Source: Hyphomicrobiales bacterium (GTDB lineage Bacteria > Pseudomonadota > Alphaproteobacteria > Rhizobiales > Rhizobiaceae). From it: 64,000 nt of DNA. The stretch lies in assembly GCA_900465675.1 (NCBI GenBank), contig UBJR01000018.1, forward strand, positions 1 through 64,000. The letters are read 5' to 3'. Under the pieces are notes generated by a model. The model was given only the letters and a program-made list of their open reading frames with translations. It searched no databases and was not told where the DNA came from. Both the position numbers and the translations under genes were made by a program. Shown piece after piece: positions 15,816-24,794 of the stretch (position 1 is the stretch's first letter; every line of letters starts with the position of its first letter).

Positions 15816-16545
15816 TCCACAGCGCGACACCATCGCAATCGAAATTGCGGCGTTGAGCCAAAACCTCCCACGGCGGCTGTTTACCGAGATTTACTGGTAA
15901 AATCCCAGGCTCGAGCTCCCACTCGAGATGCCGTGGCACCACGACGGGTCCGAACGGCGCGGCATGAAGGCTTTCAGTCGCACCGCGGCTCATTCGGCAG
16001 ACATATTCATCGGGAGGGTTTTCCGGTGGTAGATCGCCAACGCGCGAACCACGGGGTCGCCAGGACTAAAACAGTAACGCCGATCGGAGATCGCGCCGAT
16101 TGGCGGGACGAAACATCAGGTGACGTCGAAGCAAAACGTCCTCGCCACAGCCTGCATGCGTTATAACGCTCCAAGCTTCTTATGGCCGTCCGAATATAGC
16201 TAACGACTGTGCGCTGACAGCTTCGTCCAGTGGCGGTCTTGCCCCTGCGCACCACTCAAAGCACTTCCGTTCGCGTCGGCTGGGTGAGATGCCACTCGCG
16301 CGATCAGGGTTGGCAGACCCTTGAGAGCGTTAAGAAGCTTCGTCACGTGTATCAAAGTGACGTCACCTCCAATACCTTTTCGGCGAAGCCCCAAGCGGTG
16401 ACGACAAAAGAGATTTGTTTGTGATCCGAATTGTGTAGCGTGGACGCGAAGGGTTGCTGGGATGGCGAAGTTGCGGAGCAACTAGCACGAGCGGGCGCAG
16501 CCCGGCGGGGCCTCTTTTTAGTGCCGAACATTTGCCTGCCGCCGC
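15816..16545. other. Intergenic stretch between the two duplicated junctions
   Basis: I see no supported gene in about 730 bases. If the flanking junctions arose by duplication, this is where the remainder of a second LOV-GGDEF-EAL gene and the body of a second AraC gene were lost. Confidence 0.4.
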
Positions 16546-16701
16546 TCACGGACACCACGCACTTGAGGAAATGGACGCAAGGCCCGGCGCGCGCTTTATA
16601 AAGTCCACCTGTTGGAGCTTCTCGATGTCTGCCATTACATAAACATTGACTCCGACCCCAGCTGGGGCAACCCGCAGCCGAGGCGGTTCCAGGACAACCA
16701 T
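16546..16701 (-). pseudogene. 5' remnant of a second LOV-GGDEF-EAL gene
   Basis: The 51-codon frame starts in a TGATG overlap with the AraC stop. It reads MVVLEPPRLRVAPAG, then MADIEKLQQVDFIKRAPG, parallel to MVVLRRPRLHVAPPR and MEEVEKLKQPDFMRRARG at the start of the intact LOV protein. It ends at a TGA before the LOV domain. It shows that AraC and LOV genes were originally coupled. Confidence 0.65.
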
Positions 16702-17687
16702 CAGCCGTTTTCGGACAAACTCGATCTTGCTCCTTCGCCAGACGTTCGGAAGCGATCGCGGTAATCAGACGGCGTCACTCCGACATGCGATAGGAAGGCG
16801 CGGCGCATCGCACTTGCCGATCCAAAACCGCATCTTTCTGCGATCAACGTGATCGACAGCCGGCTCCCTTCTAAGAGGAAGCGTGCGACATCGATACGCG
16901 TCAGGTCGACATAGTCGGATGGCGTTATCCCAACCTCCTGCGAAAAGACGCGCGTGAAGTTCCGTGCGCTCATCGCCGCGATTTTCGCCAAGGCCGTGAC
17001 CGAAAGGTCCGCTGTAGCATGGTTCAGAATGTATTCCTGGACTTTGTGTAGACGGCTGCGGTCGCTTGCCTGCGCCGCCAGATGCACGCTGAACTGCGAT
17101 TGGTCACCTGGTCGCTTCAGGAACACGACAAGCCGCCGGGCAACGTAAAGCGCCACCTCGCGGCCGAGGTCCTCTTCAACGAGAGAAAGCCCGAGATCGA
17201 TTGCGGCGCTGGACCCGGCCGACGTGATCATCGCACCGTCTCGGACAAAAACACGATCGCTTTCCACCTGCGCCTCAGGGAAGCGCTCGCCAAGCAAGGA
17301 CGCGAACTGCCAGTGAGTGGTGACACGTCGGCCTGCGAGTAAACCGGCTTCGCCGAGCAGGAATGCCCCTGTGCATACGGAGCCGTAGCGCCGGGTCTCG
17401 GGGACGGTATTGGTCAACCAGTCGATAACCTGTCTCCCCGGGGAACGGGGAACGCCGGCGCTCCCGGCTACGAGCAACGTGTCTGGGTCACCTGGATACG
17501 CATCGAAAGTGCAATCGGGCAGAACCCTGAGCCCTGATGCGCAAAGGATCGAGCCAGCTTCTTCTGCTGTGATGGCAACGTCATAGAAGTTCTTGCCAAC
17601 ACGGGCGTTTGCTTCGGCGAACACGTCCATGAGCCCGGCAAGTTCCAGTGAATGCACGTCCGTGGGCACGAAAATGACAATCCGCAT
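16701..17687 (-). CDS. GlxA/FtrA-type AraC regulator with DJ-1/PfpI-like domain
   Basis: The ATG at 17687 opens a 328-residue protein. Residues 1-180 are a class I glutamine-amidotransferase-like (DJ-1/PfpI) domain with the conserved Cys in YGSVCTGAFLLGEAG. Residues 220-320 hold the double AraC helix-turn-helix, including CGFGSASAMRRAFLSHVGVT and PSDYRDRF. This architecture is typical of regulators that sense small metabolites. The long upstream extension (to 18134) has no family similarity and is not included. A degenerate copy of its 3' end lies at 15609-15815. Confidence 0.9.
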   Translation of the reverse strand: MRIVIFVPTDVHSLELAGLMDVFAEANARVGKNFYDVAITAEEAGSILCASGLRVLPDCTFDAYPGDPDTLLVAGSAGVPRSPGRQVIDWLTNTVPETRRYGSVCTGAFLLGEAGLLAGRRVTTHWQFASLLGERFPEAQVESDRVFVRDGAMITSAGSSAAIDLGLSLVEEDLGREVALYVARRLVVFLKRPGDQSQFSVHLAAQASDRSRLHKVQEYILNHATADLSVTALAKIAAMSARNFTRVFSQEVGITPSDYVDLTRIDVARFLLEGSRLSITLIAERCGFGSASAMRRAFLSHVGVTPSDYRDRFRTSGEGARSSLSENG

Positions 17688-18212
17688 GGGGATATCTTTC
17701 GCCGCGCGAGGACTCAAATCTCTCGACGAGCATTTTTGCGTCGACGCCGGTCCTGGCCAACGACAGTCGCACAGTGCCGCCAAGTCGTCAAAGTCAAACG
17801 CATCGAGTGATTGCCAACGGAGAGACGGTCCATCTCTGACATTTGCGAGGAAGAGGTCCACAATGGCCGACTGCGGTCTTCCCTTCGCGCCAATTGCGGT
17901 CATTGAGCATGATGTTTTCAATCGGCCGCTGCCGACCCTTGAATCACTTTGGCTGATTGAAGGAATTCGTTTACATTTTGGGGCAACTCGCGCCGGCCGG
18001 CGGCCTTTCGCGCCTCGCAGCCAACTGATCGGCCTCCCTCGCAATTTGACAGCTTCCGACTTTGCCTGATTGGAGGAGCTTGAAGATCTCTTTTGAGGGA
18101 AGCGAGCATATCGAAAGAAGACCTGCTCTTTCAACGACGGACGCTCTGGCAGCTAGTCCACCGGCGCGCCGGCGTGGCGGCGCCACCTACGCCGACTGTC
18201 GAAGCCGCCAGA
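17688..18212. other. Intergenic region upstream of the AraC gene
   Basis: The AraC reading frame stays open here for 149 codons, but the translation is low-complexity and unlike any domain. I treat it as the leader region. It should contain the promoter of the AraC gene; no clear operator was found. Confidence 0.4.
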
Positions 18213-18911
18213 TCAATAGTTGAGCTTCGGGTACCAGTCCGTGCCGCGTCCGGCCGGCGTCATGTCCAGTATATTCCAGAGGGGTGCGATATCGACAGCG
18301 CCTCGCGGATCCTGCCCGGGATCAGCGGCATCGGCAGGCATCTCGCCGTTGTAAAAAACGCGAACCGTGTTTCCGTCCTTCTGGTAAACGGTGAATGCCG
18401 GATACTCATAGCCCTTGTCGTCGAGCAGTCCGAGGTCTCTGGCATAATCGTCGCCGACGGTCTCTATGAAATCGAGGTCGTGCCAGCCGCGCTCCATCGC
18501 AAACGCCCGCTGCCTCTCGACCGGGCTGCGCCCAAGGATCTTGAACGCAACCCGTTGCTTCACGTCGGCGCCGTTCCCATTCGCGCCGCCTAGGAAGTTC
18601 GTGCACATGGGGCAAGGCCTCTCGCGCTGCGGACCGAACATCCAAAAATAGGTCACCAAGGTGTGATGCTTTCCGAACAGGTCGGCCAAAGCCAGCTCGC
18701 GGCCATTTTCGTCCTTGAAACGATAGTCTTTCTCGACGACAGGGCCAGGAGGAAGCCGCATGCGCTGTTCTGCCAGTTTGGTAAGATATCGCCGGGCTTC
18801 GATCTCTTCCGCAAGGAGAGCCGTTCTCGCCGCGGCGTATTCGGCGGTTTCGTTCGGAAATCTGCTGACGCGCTTCGCTGCCAGTTCCGTTGCGGACCTC
18901 AACTCGCTCAT
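18213..18911 (-). CDS. DUF899 (thioredoxin-like) protein
   Basis: The 232-residue protein matches the DUF899 family. An N-terminal helical region is followed by a thioredoxin-like core with YRFKDENGRELALADLF, TYFWMFGPQRERPCPMCTNF (a CxxC motif, here CPMC) and a late segment YPAFTVYQKDGNTVRVFYN. The C-terminal VDIAPLWNILDMTPAGRG is also characteristic. Family members are soluble and presumed redox-active, but no reaction is established. A GGGAGA ribosome binding site precedes the ATG. It lies upstream of the AraC gene on the same strand and might be in its regulon. Confidence 0.88.
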   Translation of the reverse strand: MSELRSATELAAKRVSRFPNETAEYAAARTALLAEEIEARRYLTKLAEQRMRLPPGPVVEKDYRFKDENGRELALADLFGKHHTLVTYFWMFGPQRERPCPMCTNFLGGANGNGADVKQRVAFKILGRSPVERQRAFAMERGWHDLDFIETVGDDYARDLGLLDDKGYEYPAFTVYQKDGNTVRVFYNGEMPADAADPGQDPRGAVDIAPLWNILDMTPAGRGTDWYPKLNY

Positions 18912-19008
18912 ATTATGTCTCTCCCTTGCTCCGCTTATTCACGTGACATGATAACTAGACGTATGAAGGGGGCCGTTGCCGACAAGGTCGATCCGATTTT
19001 TTCGACCG

Positions 19009-19341
19009 TTATTGACGGCCGCCTGTCATTCGTCGATGCCAAGCCGCATAAGACGTCGTCTTTGCCATGTGACGATTGAGATCAGGCGTGCCGTCATCCC
19101 ACCACACCGGCCCCCGCTCGCCGAGCGCAATCTTCGCAGCATCGATGGCCTTGCGCACCGCACGCAGCCGCACATCGTCGTCGCCGGCTTCCTTTACCGC
19201 CCTTCGAGCAGCCATCAGCTCCGCCACCAAGCGAGTGCGCGTTTCTTCGGGAAGGCTTGGGTTCGTCTTTCGCCAGAGCCGGCCGCGCACAATGATGTAT
19301 CGGCCGTCAGGTGTCTGTAGAGGTGTGTTCTGCGCTGCCAT
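19009..19341 (-). CDS. Conserved hypothetical protein coupled to exonuclease III (110 aa)
   Basis: The start codon overlaps the stop of the exonuclease III gene by one base (TGATG), so the two form an operon. The 110-residue product begins with a compact strand-rich stretch (TPDGRYIIVRGRLWRKTNPS). A long charged helix follows (RTRLVAELMAARRAVKEA), then GPVWWDDGTPDLNRH. No catalytic motif is evident. Linkage suggests a role near DNA repair or nucleic-acid handling, but that is inference only. Confidence 0.75.
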   Translation of the reverse strand: MAAQNTPLQTPDGRYIIVRGRLWRKTNPSLPEETRTRLVAELMAARRAVKEAGDDDVRLRAVRKAIDAAKIALGERGPVWWDDGTPDLNRHMAKTTSYAAWHRRMTGGRQ

Positions 19342-20132
19342 CAGCCGTGCACCAGGGCTGCCAGATCAAGCTCGATCATGACGGGCGCATGATCGCTCGT
19401 GTGTTCCCAGCCCCGAGGCTTCCTGCGCACTTCTGCCGATTGGAGTGACGAGGCGATGGCCGGGCTGAGCAGGAAGTGGTCGATCCGCAAGCCGGCGTCG
19501 CGCTCGAACGAGTTCCTCCAGTATTTCCAGAAGGTGTAGATGCGCTCATGCGGATGCAGATGCCGGACGGCATCGGTCCACCCCTGTGCTACGAGATCCG
19601 CATAGGCCCGGCGGACTTCCGGCCGGAACAGCGCGTCGTCCAGCCACCGCTCCGGCTTGTAGACGTCGATATCCGCCGGCATGACGTTGTAGTCACCGGC
19701 CAGCACGACTGGCACCTCCAGTTCGAGCAGCTCCGCGGCGTATTCCTGAAGTCGTCGAAACCACGCGAGTTTGTAGTCCCACTTCGGGCCGGGGGCGGGA
19801 TTCCCGTTCGGCAGATAGAGCGCCCCGATGAGGATGCCGTCGACGGCGGCTTCGATATAGCGGCTGTGCGCGTCGCTCGGATCGCCTGGCAGCCCCTTTC
19901 TGGTAAGATGGGGCTTCTGACCTCGCGTCAGGATCGCGACGCCATTCCAGCTCTTCTGCCCGTTCCAAACCGCGCCGTACCCGGCTTTCTCAAGCTCCTC
20001 TCGTGGGAATTTATCATCGGCGGTCTTCAGTTCCTGAAGGCAGACAACGTCGGGCCTGTCCTCCTTCAGCCATTTCAGGAGGACAGGCAATCGGCCCAAG
20101 ACGCCGTTCACATTGTACGTGGCAATTTTCAA
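19341..20132 (-). CDS. xthA: Exodeoxyribonuclease III
   Basis: The exonuclease/endonuclease/phosphatase fold is clear: KIATYNVNGV (N-terminal Asn), CLQELKT (metal-binding Glu), AGDYNVMP (catalytic Asp/Asn) and TSDHAPV (C-terminal Asp-His). The enzyme cleaves DNA 3' of abasic sites and removes 3' blocks in base-excision repair. A TTG start at 20132 behind a GGGGG site places the protein start right before KIATYN, as in relatives (263 aa); an ATG 14 codons earlier is possible. It is probably a second, accessory xthA copy. It forms an operon with the small gene downstream. Confidence 0.92.
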   Translation of the reverse strand: MKIATYNVNGVLGRLPVLLKWLKEDRPDVVCLQELKTADDKFPREELEKAGYGAVWNGQKSWNGVAILTRGQKPHLTRKGLPGDPSDAHSRYIEAAVDGILIGALYLPNGNPAPGPKWDYKLAWFRRLQEYAAELLELEVPVVLAGDYNVMPADIDVYKPERWLDDALFRPEVRRAYADLVAQGWTDAVRHLHPHERIYTFWKYWRNSFERDAGLRIDHFLLSPAIASSLQSAEVRRKPRGWEHTSDHAPVMIELDLAALVHG

Positions 20133-20227
20133 AAAATCCCCCGATGGAGCGTTTGAGTCTGTCCGGTGAACCATCGGCAGATCGTCGACCAGTGCCGACT
20201 ATAGTCTCATCGAGTGGGTCGGCTTCG

Positions 20228-20716
20228 TCAGCGCGTCGCTCCGAATACGAAGGCGAGCGCAGCGACGATTGCGACCGCTGCGATGGGACGCTCGCGGATC
20301 CGCGCCTCGATGTCCTGCACGTAACCGCGGACTTCGGACTTGGCGAGCGACTTGGCTCCCGAGGCGATTTCGCTTGCGGTGTCGCCCAGACGATCAACGT
20401 CCCGTCCAAGAGCGCGAACGCCATCTCTCCCGGCGCGGACACCGTCGAACGCAGGACGACCTTCGCCCGTCGATCGGAGCGCCTGGTCGACCAGCGCATA
20501 GTCATCCTCACCTTCCGGCGTCTGCTTTACGCGGTCGGCAGCGTCAGTGTCTGTTCGACCGGAGGGCACGGTGGTGTGCGTGGCGGAAACCGGATCCGAC
20601 GCGGGGAACGTGTCTTCAAGCCCAGTCTCGAGATCGCCCTTCGAAGCTCGTTTGCGCTGGGCTTCCTGCTCGATTTCCATCGATCGTGCCGCGGGGGAAT
20701 TTTTAGGGTCTGGCAT
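20228..20716 (-). CDS. Membrane-anchored DUF883-like stress protein
   Basis: The ATG at 20716 has an AAGGAG site. The 162-residue protein begins with a disordered, charged segment that includes GLEDTFPASDPVS, a motif repeated in small rhizobial stress proteins. It continues through an amphipathic helical region (DVDRLGDTASEIASGAKSLA) and ends in one hydrophobic helix (RPIAAVAIVAALAFVFGATR), the usual C-terminal anchor of DUF883/ElaB-like proteins. Such proteins sit on the inner membrane and some bind ribosomes; here this is inference. A general-stress-like promoter lies just upstream. Confidence 0.78.
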   Translation of the reverse strand: MPDPKNSPAARSMEIEQEAQRKRASKGDLETGLEDTFPASDPVSATHTTVPSGRTDTDAADRVKQTPEGEDDYALVDQALRSTGEGRPAFDGVRAGRDGVRALGRDVDRLGDTASEIASGAKSLAKSEVRGYVQDIEARIRERPIAAVAIVAALAFVFGATR

Positions 20717-20740
20717 TTCCGTTCTCCTTTGTGGGGAAGG

Positions 20741-20765
20741 AAGTCCGGCGTCGTCCCTAAGTTCC
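20741..20765 (-). promoter_or_regulatory. EcfG/RpoE2-like promoter (weaker match)
   Basis: GGAAC-N18-TT on the minus strand, with ACTT instead of CGTT, 25 bases before the DUF883-like gene. Confidence 0.4.
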
Positions 20766-20779
20766 ATCGCGCCTAACAA

Positions 20780-21718
20780 ACTTTATCTCACCTTTGACCT
20801 GGTGGTGCTAAACCAGTCCTTCGCCGCCGATCCTGCATACGCACAGACGACACGAACCAGCCGCCCTATCATTTCCTAACACCCGACCACTAAGGCGTCC
20901 GGTCCGGGGGGCGAGCTACGTGTTCGAAACGGAACAGGGCCGCGTTGGAAGAGGCGCGAACGCCACTTGGGAGATGGCGGCCGGGCGTCTTCCGACCGCC
21001 GACTTCGACACGATCTCCGTCGGGGTTTGAGCAGAGCACGCCAGTTTGCGCCCGCAGATTCTCGACGAGATAGACAAAGCAAACAATACCCAGCTCTAGT
21101 AGCGAGGCGCATGCAGGCGAAACGAGGAGAGCCCAACAATGACGTTTGACCTTCAGGGCAGGTCAGTTCCCCAAAATCGGGCGCACACCACGAGGTAGCG
21201 CGCGTCCGGCGTTATAGAGCCCGATCTCGTTGACGCTGCTGTTACCGGCTGCCCGGCAGGCTCTGGGGCTGATCAAGATCATCGATCGAATGGCTCTGGC
21301 TCATTCCCTCTTCCACCGGCCGGTCGCCTTCGCAAGCGTCTCACGGATGACCGTTGGGAGGTAGTCGAAATGTTCGTCCACCAGCTCGCACGAGCGAACC
21401 TTGGGTGAAGCTGGACCGGCCCCTCCTCAGATATTGGCCGATGTCCGCGGAGGCGATGGTCGCCGCATCGGACTGGAATACCCCATCTTTCGAACCACCC
21501 GCCTGTTGGTCGCAGTCCGTGTTCCAGCCGTCCAACCACCGGAGATCCGCGAGCTACTCTCGCGACTTGCCCCCAGCGCGGAGAGTCGTTTTTCGCGAAA
21601 AGCGAAAACGGCTCGCCGTCATTTGAACGGGAGAGATAATCATCCTGCAGTGTAGCTGTGCAGGCGTAATCCATATTGGCAAATTGTGAGAAAATCCGAC
21701 CTTTAGCATGCTCAGACA
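20780..21718. other. Long intergenic stretch without a supported gene
   Basis: About 940 bases. The longest frame (146 codons, minus strand) is Arg/Gly-rich shadow-type sequence without a start signal. No terminator, repeat or RNA signature was found. Confidence 0.4.
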
Positions 21719-21856
21719 ATGGAAACGCTGCCGTCTCGCCTACGATTATCTTGGATCGTCGCCATCATGCTCTTCACCTTCGCTGGGATGTGGATGATCG
21801 ATGAGTTCTTCATCAACGTCGAGCAAGAGGTTGAATATCTGCAAGACGAGGAGTGA
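21719..21856 (+). CDS. Small membrane protein (45 aa)
   Basis: METLPSRLRLSWIVAIMLF is followed by a hydrophobic stretch ending FAGMWMIDEFF and an acidic tail (NVEQEVEYLQDEE). The layout is a single inner-membrane helix with a cytoplasmic or periplasmic acidic end. The start codon has only a weak ribosome binding site. Support rests on the coherent topology. Family unknown. Confidence 0.45.
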   Translation: METLPSRLRLSWIVAIMLFTFAGMWMIDEFFINVEQEVEYLQDEE

Positions 21857-22080
21857 GCAGGAACCTGTTTTGGTGCTGTTGTCACGCTTGCGTCACGCGA
21901 CGCCGTTCACCTTTTGTGATTAATTATCCGCGCTGATGCGACCTGGCGGACCACCCGGGAGCATTTCGTGGGACGTACCTGTATGTCGTGGCGAGCTTTT
22001 TAGATCATTCGCTCGCGCGATGCTGGAACGAATTCCTCTTCTCGGCCCTTTGTCATCGGGCTCCTGGAGGAGGACATGTG

Positions 22081-22263
22081 ATGGTATGGCTGATTGGAAT
22101 TTCGATTGGACTATCGTTGCCCTGGATAATTCGTTGGAACGCGCTTCTGAATGCCTTCTGTTTCAACGGACCAAGTTCAGGGTTCGCGCTCTGGGGGTTG
22201 ATCAGCATCATCACGATCCCGATTTCGACCGTTGCAGCCGTCTTCGCCCGCGAAATGCTTTGA
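22081..22263 (+). CDS. Small two-helix membrane protein (60 aa)
   Basis: A GGAGGAGG ribosome binding site precedes the ATG at 22081. The product MVWLIGISIGLSLPWIIRW.. has two hydrophobic helices (residues 2-17 and 34-55) separated by a short loop with Asn and Cys. It is likely an inner-membrane microprotein of unknown role. A loose GGAAC-N19-TT element lies at 22025. It is followed by another small gene in the same direction. Confidence 0.6.
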   Translation: MVWLIGISIGLSLPWIIRWNALLNAFCFNGPSSGFALWGLISIITIPISTVAAVFAREML

Positions 22264-22305
22264 TGGAACATCGGACGGGCGTGGAGGTAATCCGCACGCC
22301 ATCAC

Positions 22306-22330
22306 GGAACATTTGCCTCCAGGTTTGATT
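22306..22330 (+). promoter_or_regulatory. EcfG/RpoE2-like promoter (weaker match)
   Basis: GGAAC-N18-TT, about 36 bases before the 66-aa gene. The -10 lacks the conserved G. Confidence 0.35.
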
Positions 22331-22365
22331 ATAGCGCGCGAACAGAACACATTTGCGAGACACAC

Positions 22366-22566
22366 ATGAAGTTAAGTGAGCTGACTGAAATCTATCGCCG
22401 CGGCGGGCGTAAAGAGCTTATCAGCGCCATGGAAGAATTCTCGCAAGCTGAAAAGGCCCAGATGCTTGAGGACATAGGATTGGCGCCGCGCATCGGCCCT
22501 GGACGACTTCCGGAGAAAACCGGGCCGGCGGTGGACGTGCAGCCCGGTGAAGACGAGAGTTACTGA
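22366..22566 (+). CDS. Small acidic protein of unknown function (66 aa)
   Basis: The product has a regular helical N-terminal half (KLSELTEIYRRGGRKELISA, MEEFSQAEKAQMLEDIGL) and a flexible Pro/Gly/acidic tail. No membrane segment or catalytic motif is present. It runs convergent with the Crp-type regulator gene. The regular helical register makes it likely to be coding, but the ribosome binding site is weak. Confidence 0.55.
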   Translation: MKLSELTEIYRRGGRKELISAMEEFSQAEKAQMLEDIGLAPRIGPGRLPEKTGPAVDVQPGEDESY

Positions 22567-22622
22567 TTTTGTCGCCCGGGCTTTCGTCTCCGGCATGGTA
22601 TCTTCAGAAATGATTGGGGACG

Positions 22623-23348
22623 CTAGGACGTCTTGCGAATTTTCACACCCATAAGCCGATGATATTCATCCTCCGCCGCTCCGTAGGAGCCCTTGGCTTC
22701 GTCCATCAGGCCAAGCCGGTTGACGACAATAATCTTGCCGCGATTGGCGCGGATGAACCCCTTGCCCTCCAGGATATGAACCGCAACCGTAACCCCGGGG
22801 CGCCGCACGCCGAGCATGATCGCCAGAAATTCATGGGTTAGCGAAATCGCGTTGCCATCCATCCTGTCGTGAACCATGAGAAGCCAGCGCGCGAGACGCT
22901 CCTCAAGCTTGGCATGGGCGTTGGCAAGGACGGTCGAGGACATTTGCGCCAGAAATGCCTGAATGTAGGCAAGCAGTTTACCGCGCAGCGTTGCACTGGT
23001 ATCGATCACCTCCTGTAGCTTTGTGGATGCGATACGATACCCACTGCCTGATACCTGCATGAAGGTCGTATTCGGCGATTGCTCGCCACCAAGCACAATC
23101 GCAGCACCGGTCATGCCTTCACGCCCGGCAATCCCCACGTCTATATCCCGCCCGCCCGGTAGTCTGGCGACGATCGACGCCAGTCCTGATTCCAAAAAGA
23201 CGACGTAATCGACCGGCGCGTGGGCTTTTTCGATCTGATAGGGAATGTCCAGCGTCACGAATTCGAGATGGGGAGCGAGAAGCGTGAGGTCGCTTGTGTC
23301 GAGGCTTTTTAGCAACTCGTTCCGGTATTGACGCTCGTCAGTCGGCAT
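22623..23348 (-). CDS. Crp/Fnr-family transcriptional regulator
   Basis: The 241-residue protein has an N-terminal cyclic-nucleotide-binding-like beta barrel (about 30-140; VVFLESGLASIVARLPGGRDIDVGIAGREG). A winged helix-turn-helix follows at the C-terminus (LTHEFLAIMLGVRRPGVTVA). The LGVRRPGVT helix is typical of the large rhizobial Crp subfamily that lacks both the cAMP-contact Arg pattern and the FNR cysteines, so the signal is unknown. The start at 23348 (MPTDERQYRNELL) fits the family; the frame stays open 14 codons further. Probably autonomous. Confidence 0.88.
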   Translation of the reverse strand: MPTDERQYRNELLKSLDTSDLTLLAPHLEFVTLDIPYQIEKAHAPVDYVVFLESGLASIVARLPGGRDIDVGIAGREGMTGAAIVLGGEQSPNTTFMQVSGSGYRIASTKLQEVIDTSATLRGKLLAYIQAFLAQMSSTVLANAHAKLEERLARWLLMVHDRMDGNAISLTHEFLAIMLGVRRPGVTVAVHILEGKGFIRANRGKIIVVNRLGLMDEAKGSYGAAEDEYHRLMGVKIRKTS

Positions 23349-23533
23349 TCTCGTCCCCACAGCGTTCGGAGTGAATCCGACTCGATGCAAGGGAACCTAA
23401 TGACTTGAAAATACAGAACAACCGACTGTCTTTTACCGTACAAAGAGCAATGCTTAGGAAGGCGACATGGACCGCCTGCCCTCGCCCTCATGTCTGAAAG
23501 CTCGCGCTCCAGCCGCTGCTGCGCCTGCCCGCT

Positions 23534-23558
23534 GGAACAATTACTCTCTCCCAATGTT
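23534..23558 (+). promoter_or_regulatory. EcfG/RpoE2-type promoter
   Basis: GGAAC-N16-TGTT, 28 bases before the exported-protein start codon. Confidence 0.55.
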
Positions 23559-23585
23559 TCAGATGATCAAACGGAGAACATCGAA

Positions 23586-23927
23586 ATGCACAGAACCATC
23601 AAGTTTATACTGATCGGGCTCGCTGCAATGAGCGGCCTGACGGTTGCTCCGGTTATCGCCGGGGCACAGGACATGGAATTGCGAGTCGGACCTGGCGGTG
23701 TCGGGATTTATGACCCTAATCGTGACGATGACCGATATGATCGCAGACGAGACCGAGGATGCGATCCGGACGACGCGCTTGACATTGCCCGTGGAGAGGG
23801 CCTTCGTCGTGCGCAGATCCTGCGCGTCACGCCCCGAAGCATCGTCATTCAGGGGTATACCCGTCGCGGCCCGGAGCGCATGCAGTTTGCCAACCGTCGC
23901 GGATGCCCGGAGATCACCCGGCGGTAA
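23586..23927 (+). CDS. Exported small protein of unknown function (113 aa)
   Basis: A Sec signal peptide (HRTIKFILIGLAAMSGLTVA...IAGAQ) is followed by a short mature protein. That protein has a Gly/Asp linker (VGPGGVGIYDPNRDDDRYDR), a Cys, and a beta-type core (LRRAQILRVTPRSIVIQGYT) ending in RRGCPEI. The two cysteines could form a disulfide in the periplasm. Proteins of this layout are frequent in Rhizobiaceae, without known role. A GGAGA site supports the ATG at 23586, and a stress-type promoter lies upstream. Confidence 0.75.
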   Translation: MHRTIKFILIGLAAMSGLTVAPVIAGAQDMELRVGPGGVGIYDPNRDDDRYDRRRDRGCDPDDALDIARGEGLRRAQILRVTPRSIVIQGYTRRGPERMQFANRRGCPEITRR

Positions 23928-24152
23928 GGGAACGAAGCTAGGCATGAGCGCTGCGATGCTCTTGGAACTGCGTCTTTCAGTCAGCGCTCTATCCCCTATT
24001 GCAGGCTCCGGTTTTTGCTGGGGCTTTCTCTCTAGAACGCAATTGAGAGCACCGTCAGGCGCTGTACGACCCCCAGTCGTTCATTAAGTGGCCGCTGCGA
24101 TTCCTGATATGTTCTTTGCCACTCATTTCCACAAGCAAATCGTTCGCTGATC

Positions 24153-24218
24153 TGGGTTTTCGACGTTACCGTCGAGGACGGCAAGCTGAGGGCGATCATG
24201 GAATACATTGATGCCTAG
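24153..24218 (+). pseudogene. C-terminal scrap of an NTF2/SnoaL-like protein
   Basis: The 21-codon end WVFDVTVEDGKLRAIMEYID, then a stop, resembles the last strands of NTF2-like (SnoaL) proteins. No coherent upstream frame remains. A weak identification based on a short match. Confidence 0.35.
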
Positions 24219-24448
24219 GCGCTTGACCGCGCATCAGCTTGGTGGTTCTTGCGCGGAAAGCGACTGGCGCAAGCAGCTGGTCAAAATTGGGCGTCGAAGA
24301 ACATGCGCGGCTATCACAGTCTGCGAGGCTAAGGATGTGGGTTGTCCGCCGCCGAGATTGGGGCACGTCCAGCTCTATGGTGGCATTCGGCAAAGGACGG
24401 GCCGCCGCCCGCTCCCAATCTCGACGAACACCCAGACACTGACAGCGG

Positions 24449-24473
24449 GGAACATCCTGGCGGCCAAACTGTT
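24449..24473 (+). promoter_or_regulatory. EcfG/RpoE2-type promoter
   Basis: GGAAC-N16-TGTT with a predicted transcript start about 22 bases before the start codon of the 79-aa membrane-anchored gene. Confidence 0.55.
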
Positions 24474-24503
24474 CCTGCAAGACACGAACATGGAGGAACT
24501 GAA

Positions 24504-24743
24504 ATGTCTGAAGACCTAAAGGTTGGATTCACTGGGGCTCCGTCAGAACCTGCTACCGGCGTCCGTAAGGTCGCCAGTGACGCATTGGATGCCGTGAAGC
24601 GGGAGACGAGCGCCGTCGCGGCGGGCGCGGTCGATCACCCGCACACAGCCACCAGTCTTTTTCTCGGCGTGGGCGCACTGGCATTCGTGGTTGGTTATGT
24701 GTTTGGCCGTGGGTATGGGAATGACAGCTCCTCTTGGCGATAG
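24504..24743 (+). CDS. Small membrane-anchored stress protein (79 aa)
   Basis: The ATG at 24504 follows a strong GGAGG site. The product has a charged, helical N-terminal region (GVRKVASDALDAVKRETSAVA) and a C-terminal hydrophobic anchor (TSLFLGVGALAFVVGYVFGR) ending in a polar tail. This is the layout of DUF883/ElaB-like proteins and parallels the 162-aa protein at 20228. Probably peripheral to, and anchored in, the inner membrane. Expression under general stress is suggested by its promoter. Confidence 0.7.
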   Translation: MSEDLKVGFTGAPSEPATGVRKVASDALDAVKRETSAVAAGAVDHPHTATSLFLGVGALAFVVGYVFGRGYGNDSSSWR

Positions 24744-24794
24744 CCGAGCTGTTAGGCTCCCCGCCTCGCTCCGCTCGGGAGCCGCGGGTTAAGG

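Noticed and set aside
17688..18134. N-terminal extension of the AraC regulator frame by 149 codons
   Set aside because: Low-complexity basic sequence with no domain. The family starts at the DJ-1-like domain, where an ATG is present.
19476..20156. 226-codon plus-strand frame opposite exonuclease III
   Set aside because: Mirror frame of a clear xthA gene. No start signal and no domain.
21279..21719. 146-codon minus-strand frame in the long intergenic stretch
   Set aside because: Irregular Arg/Gly/Trp-rich translation; no ribosome binding site.
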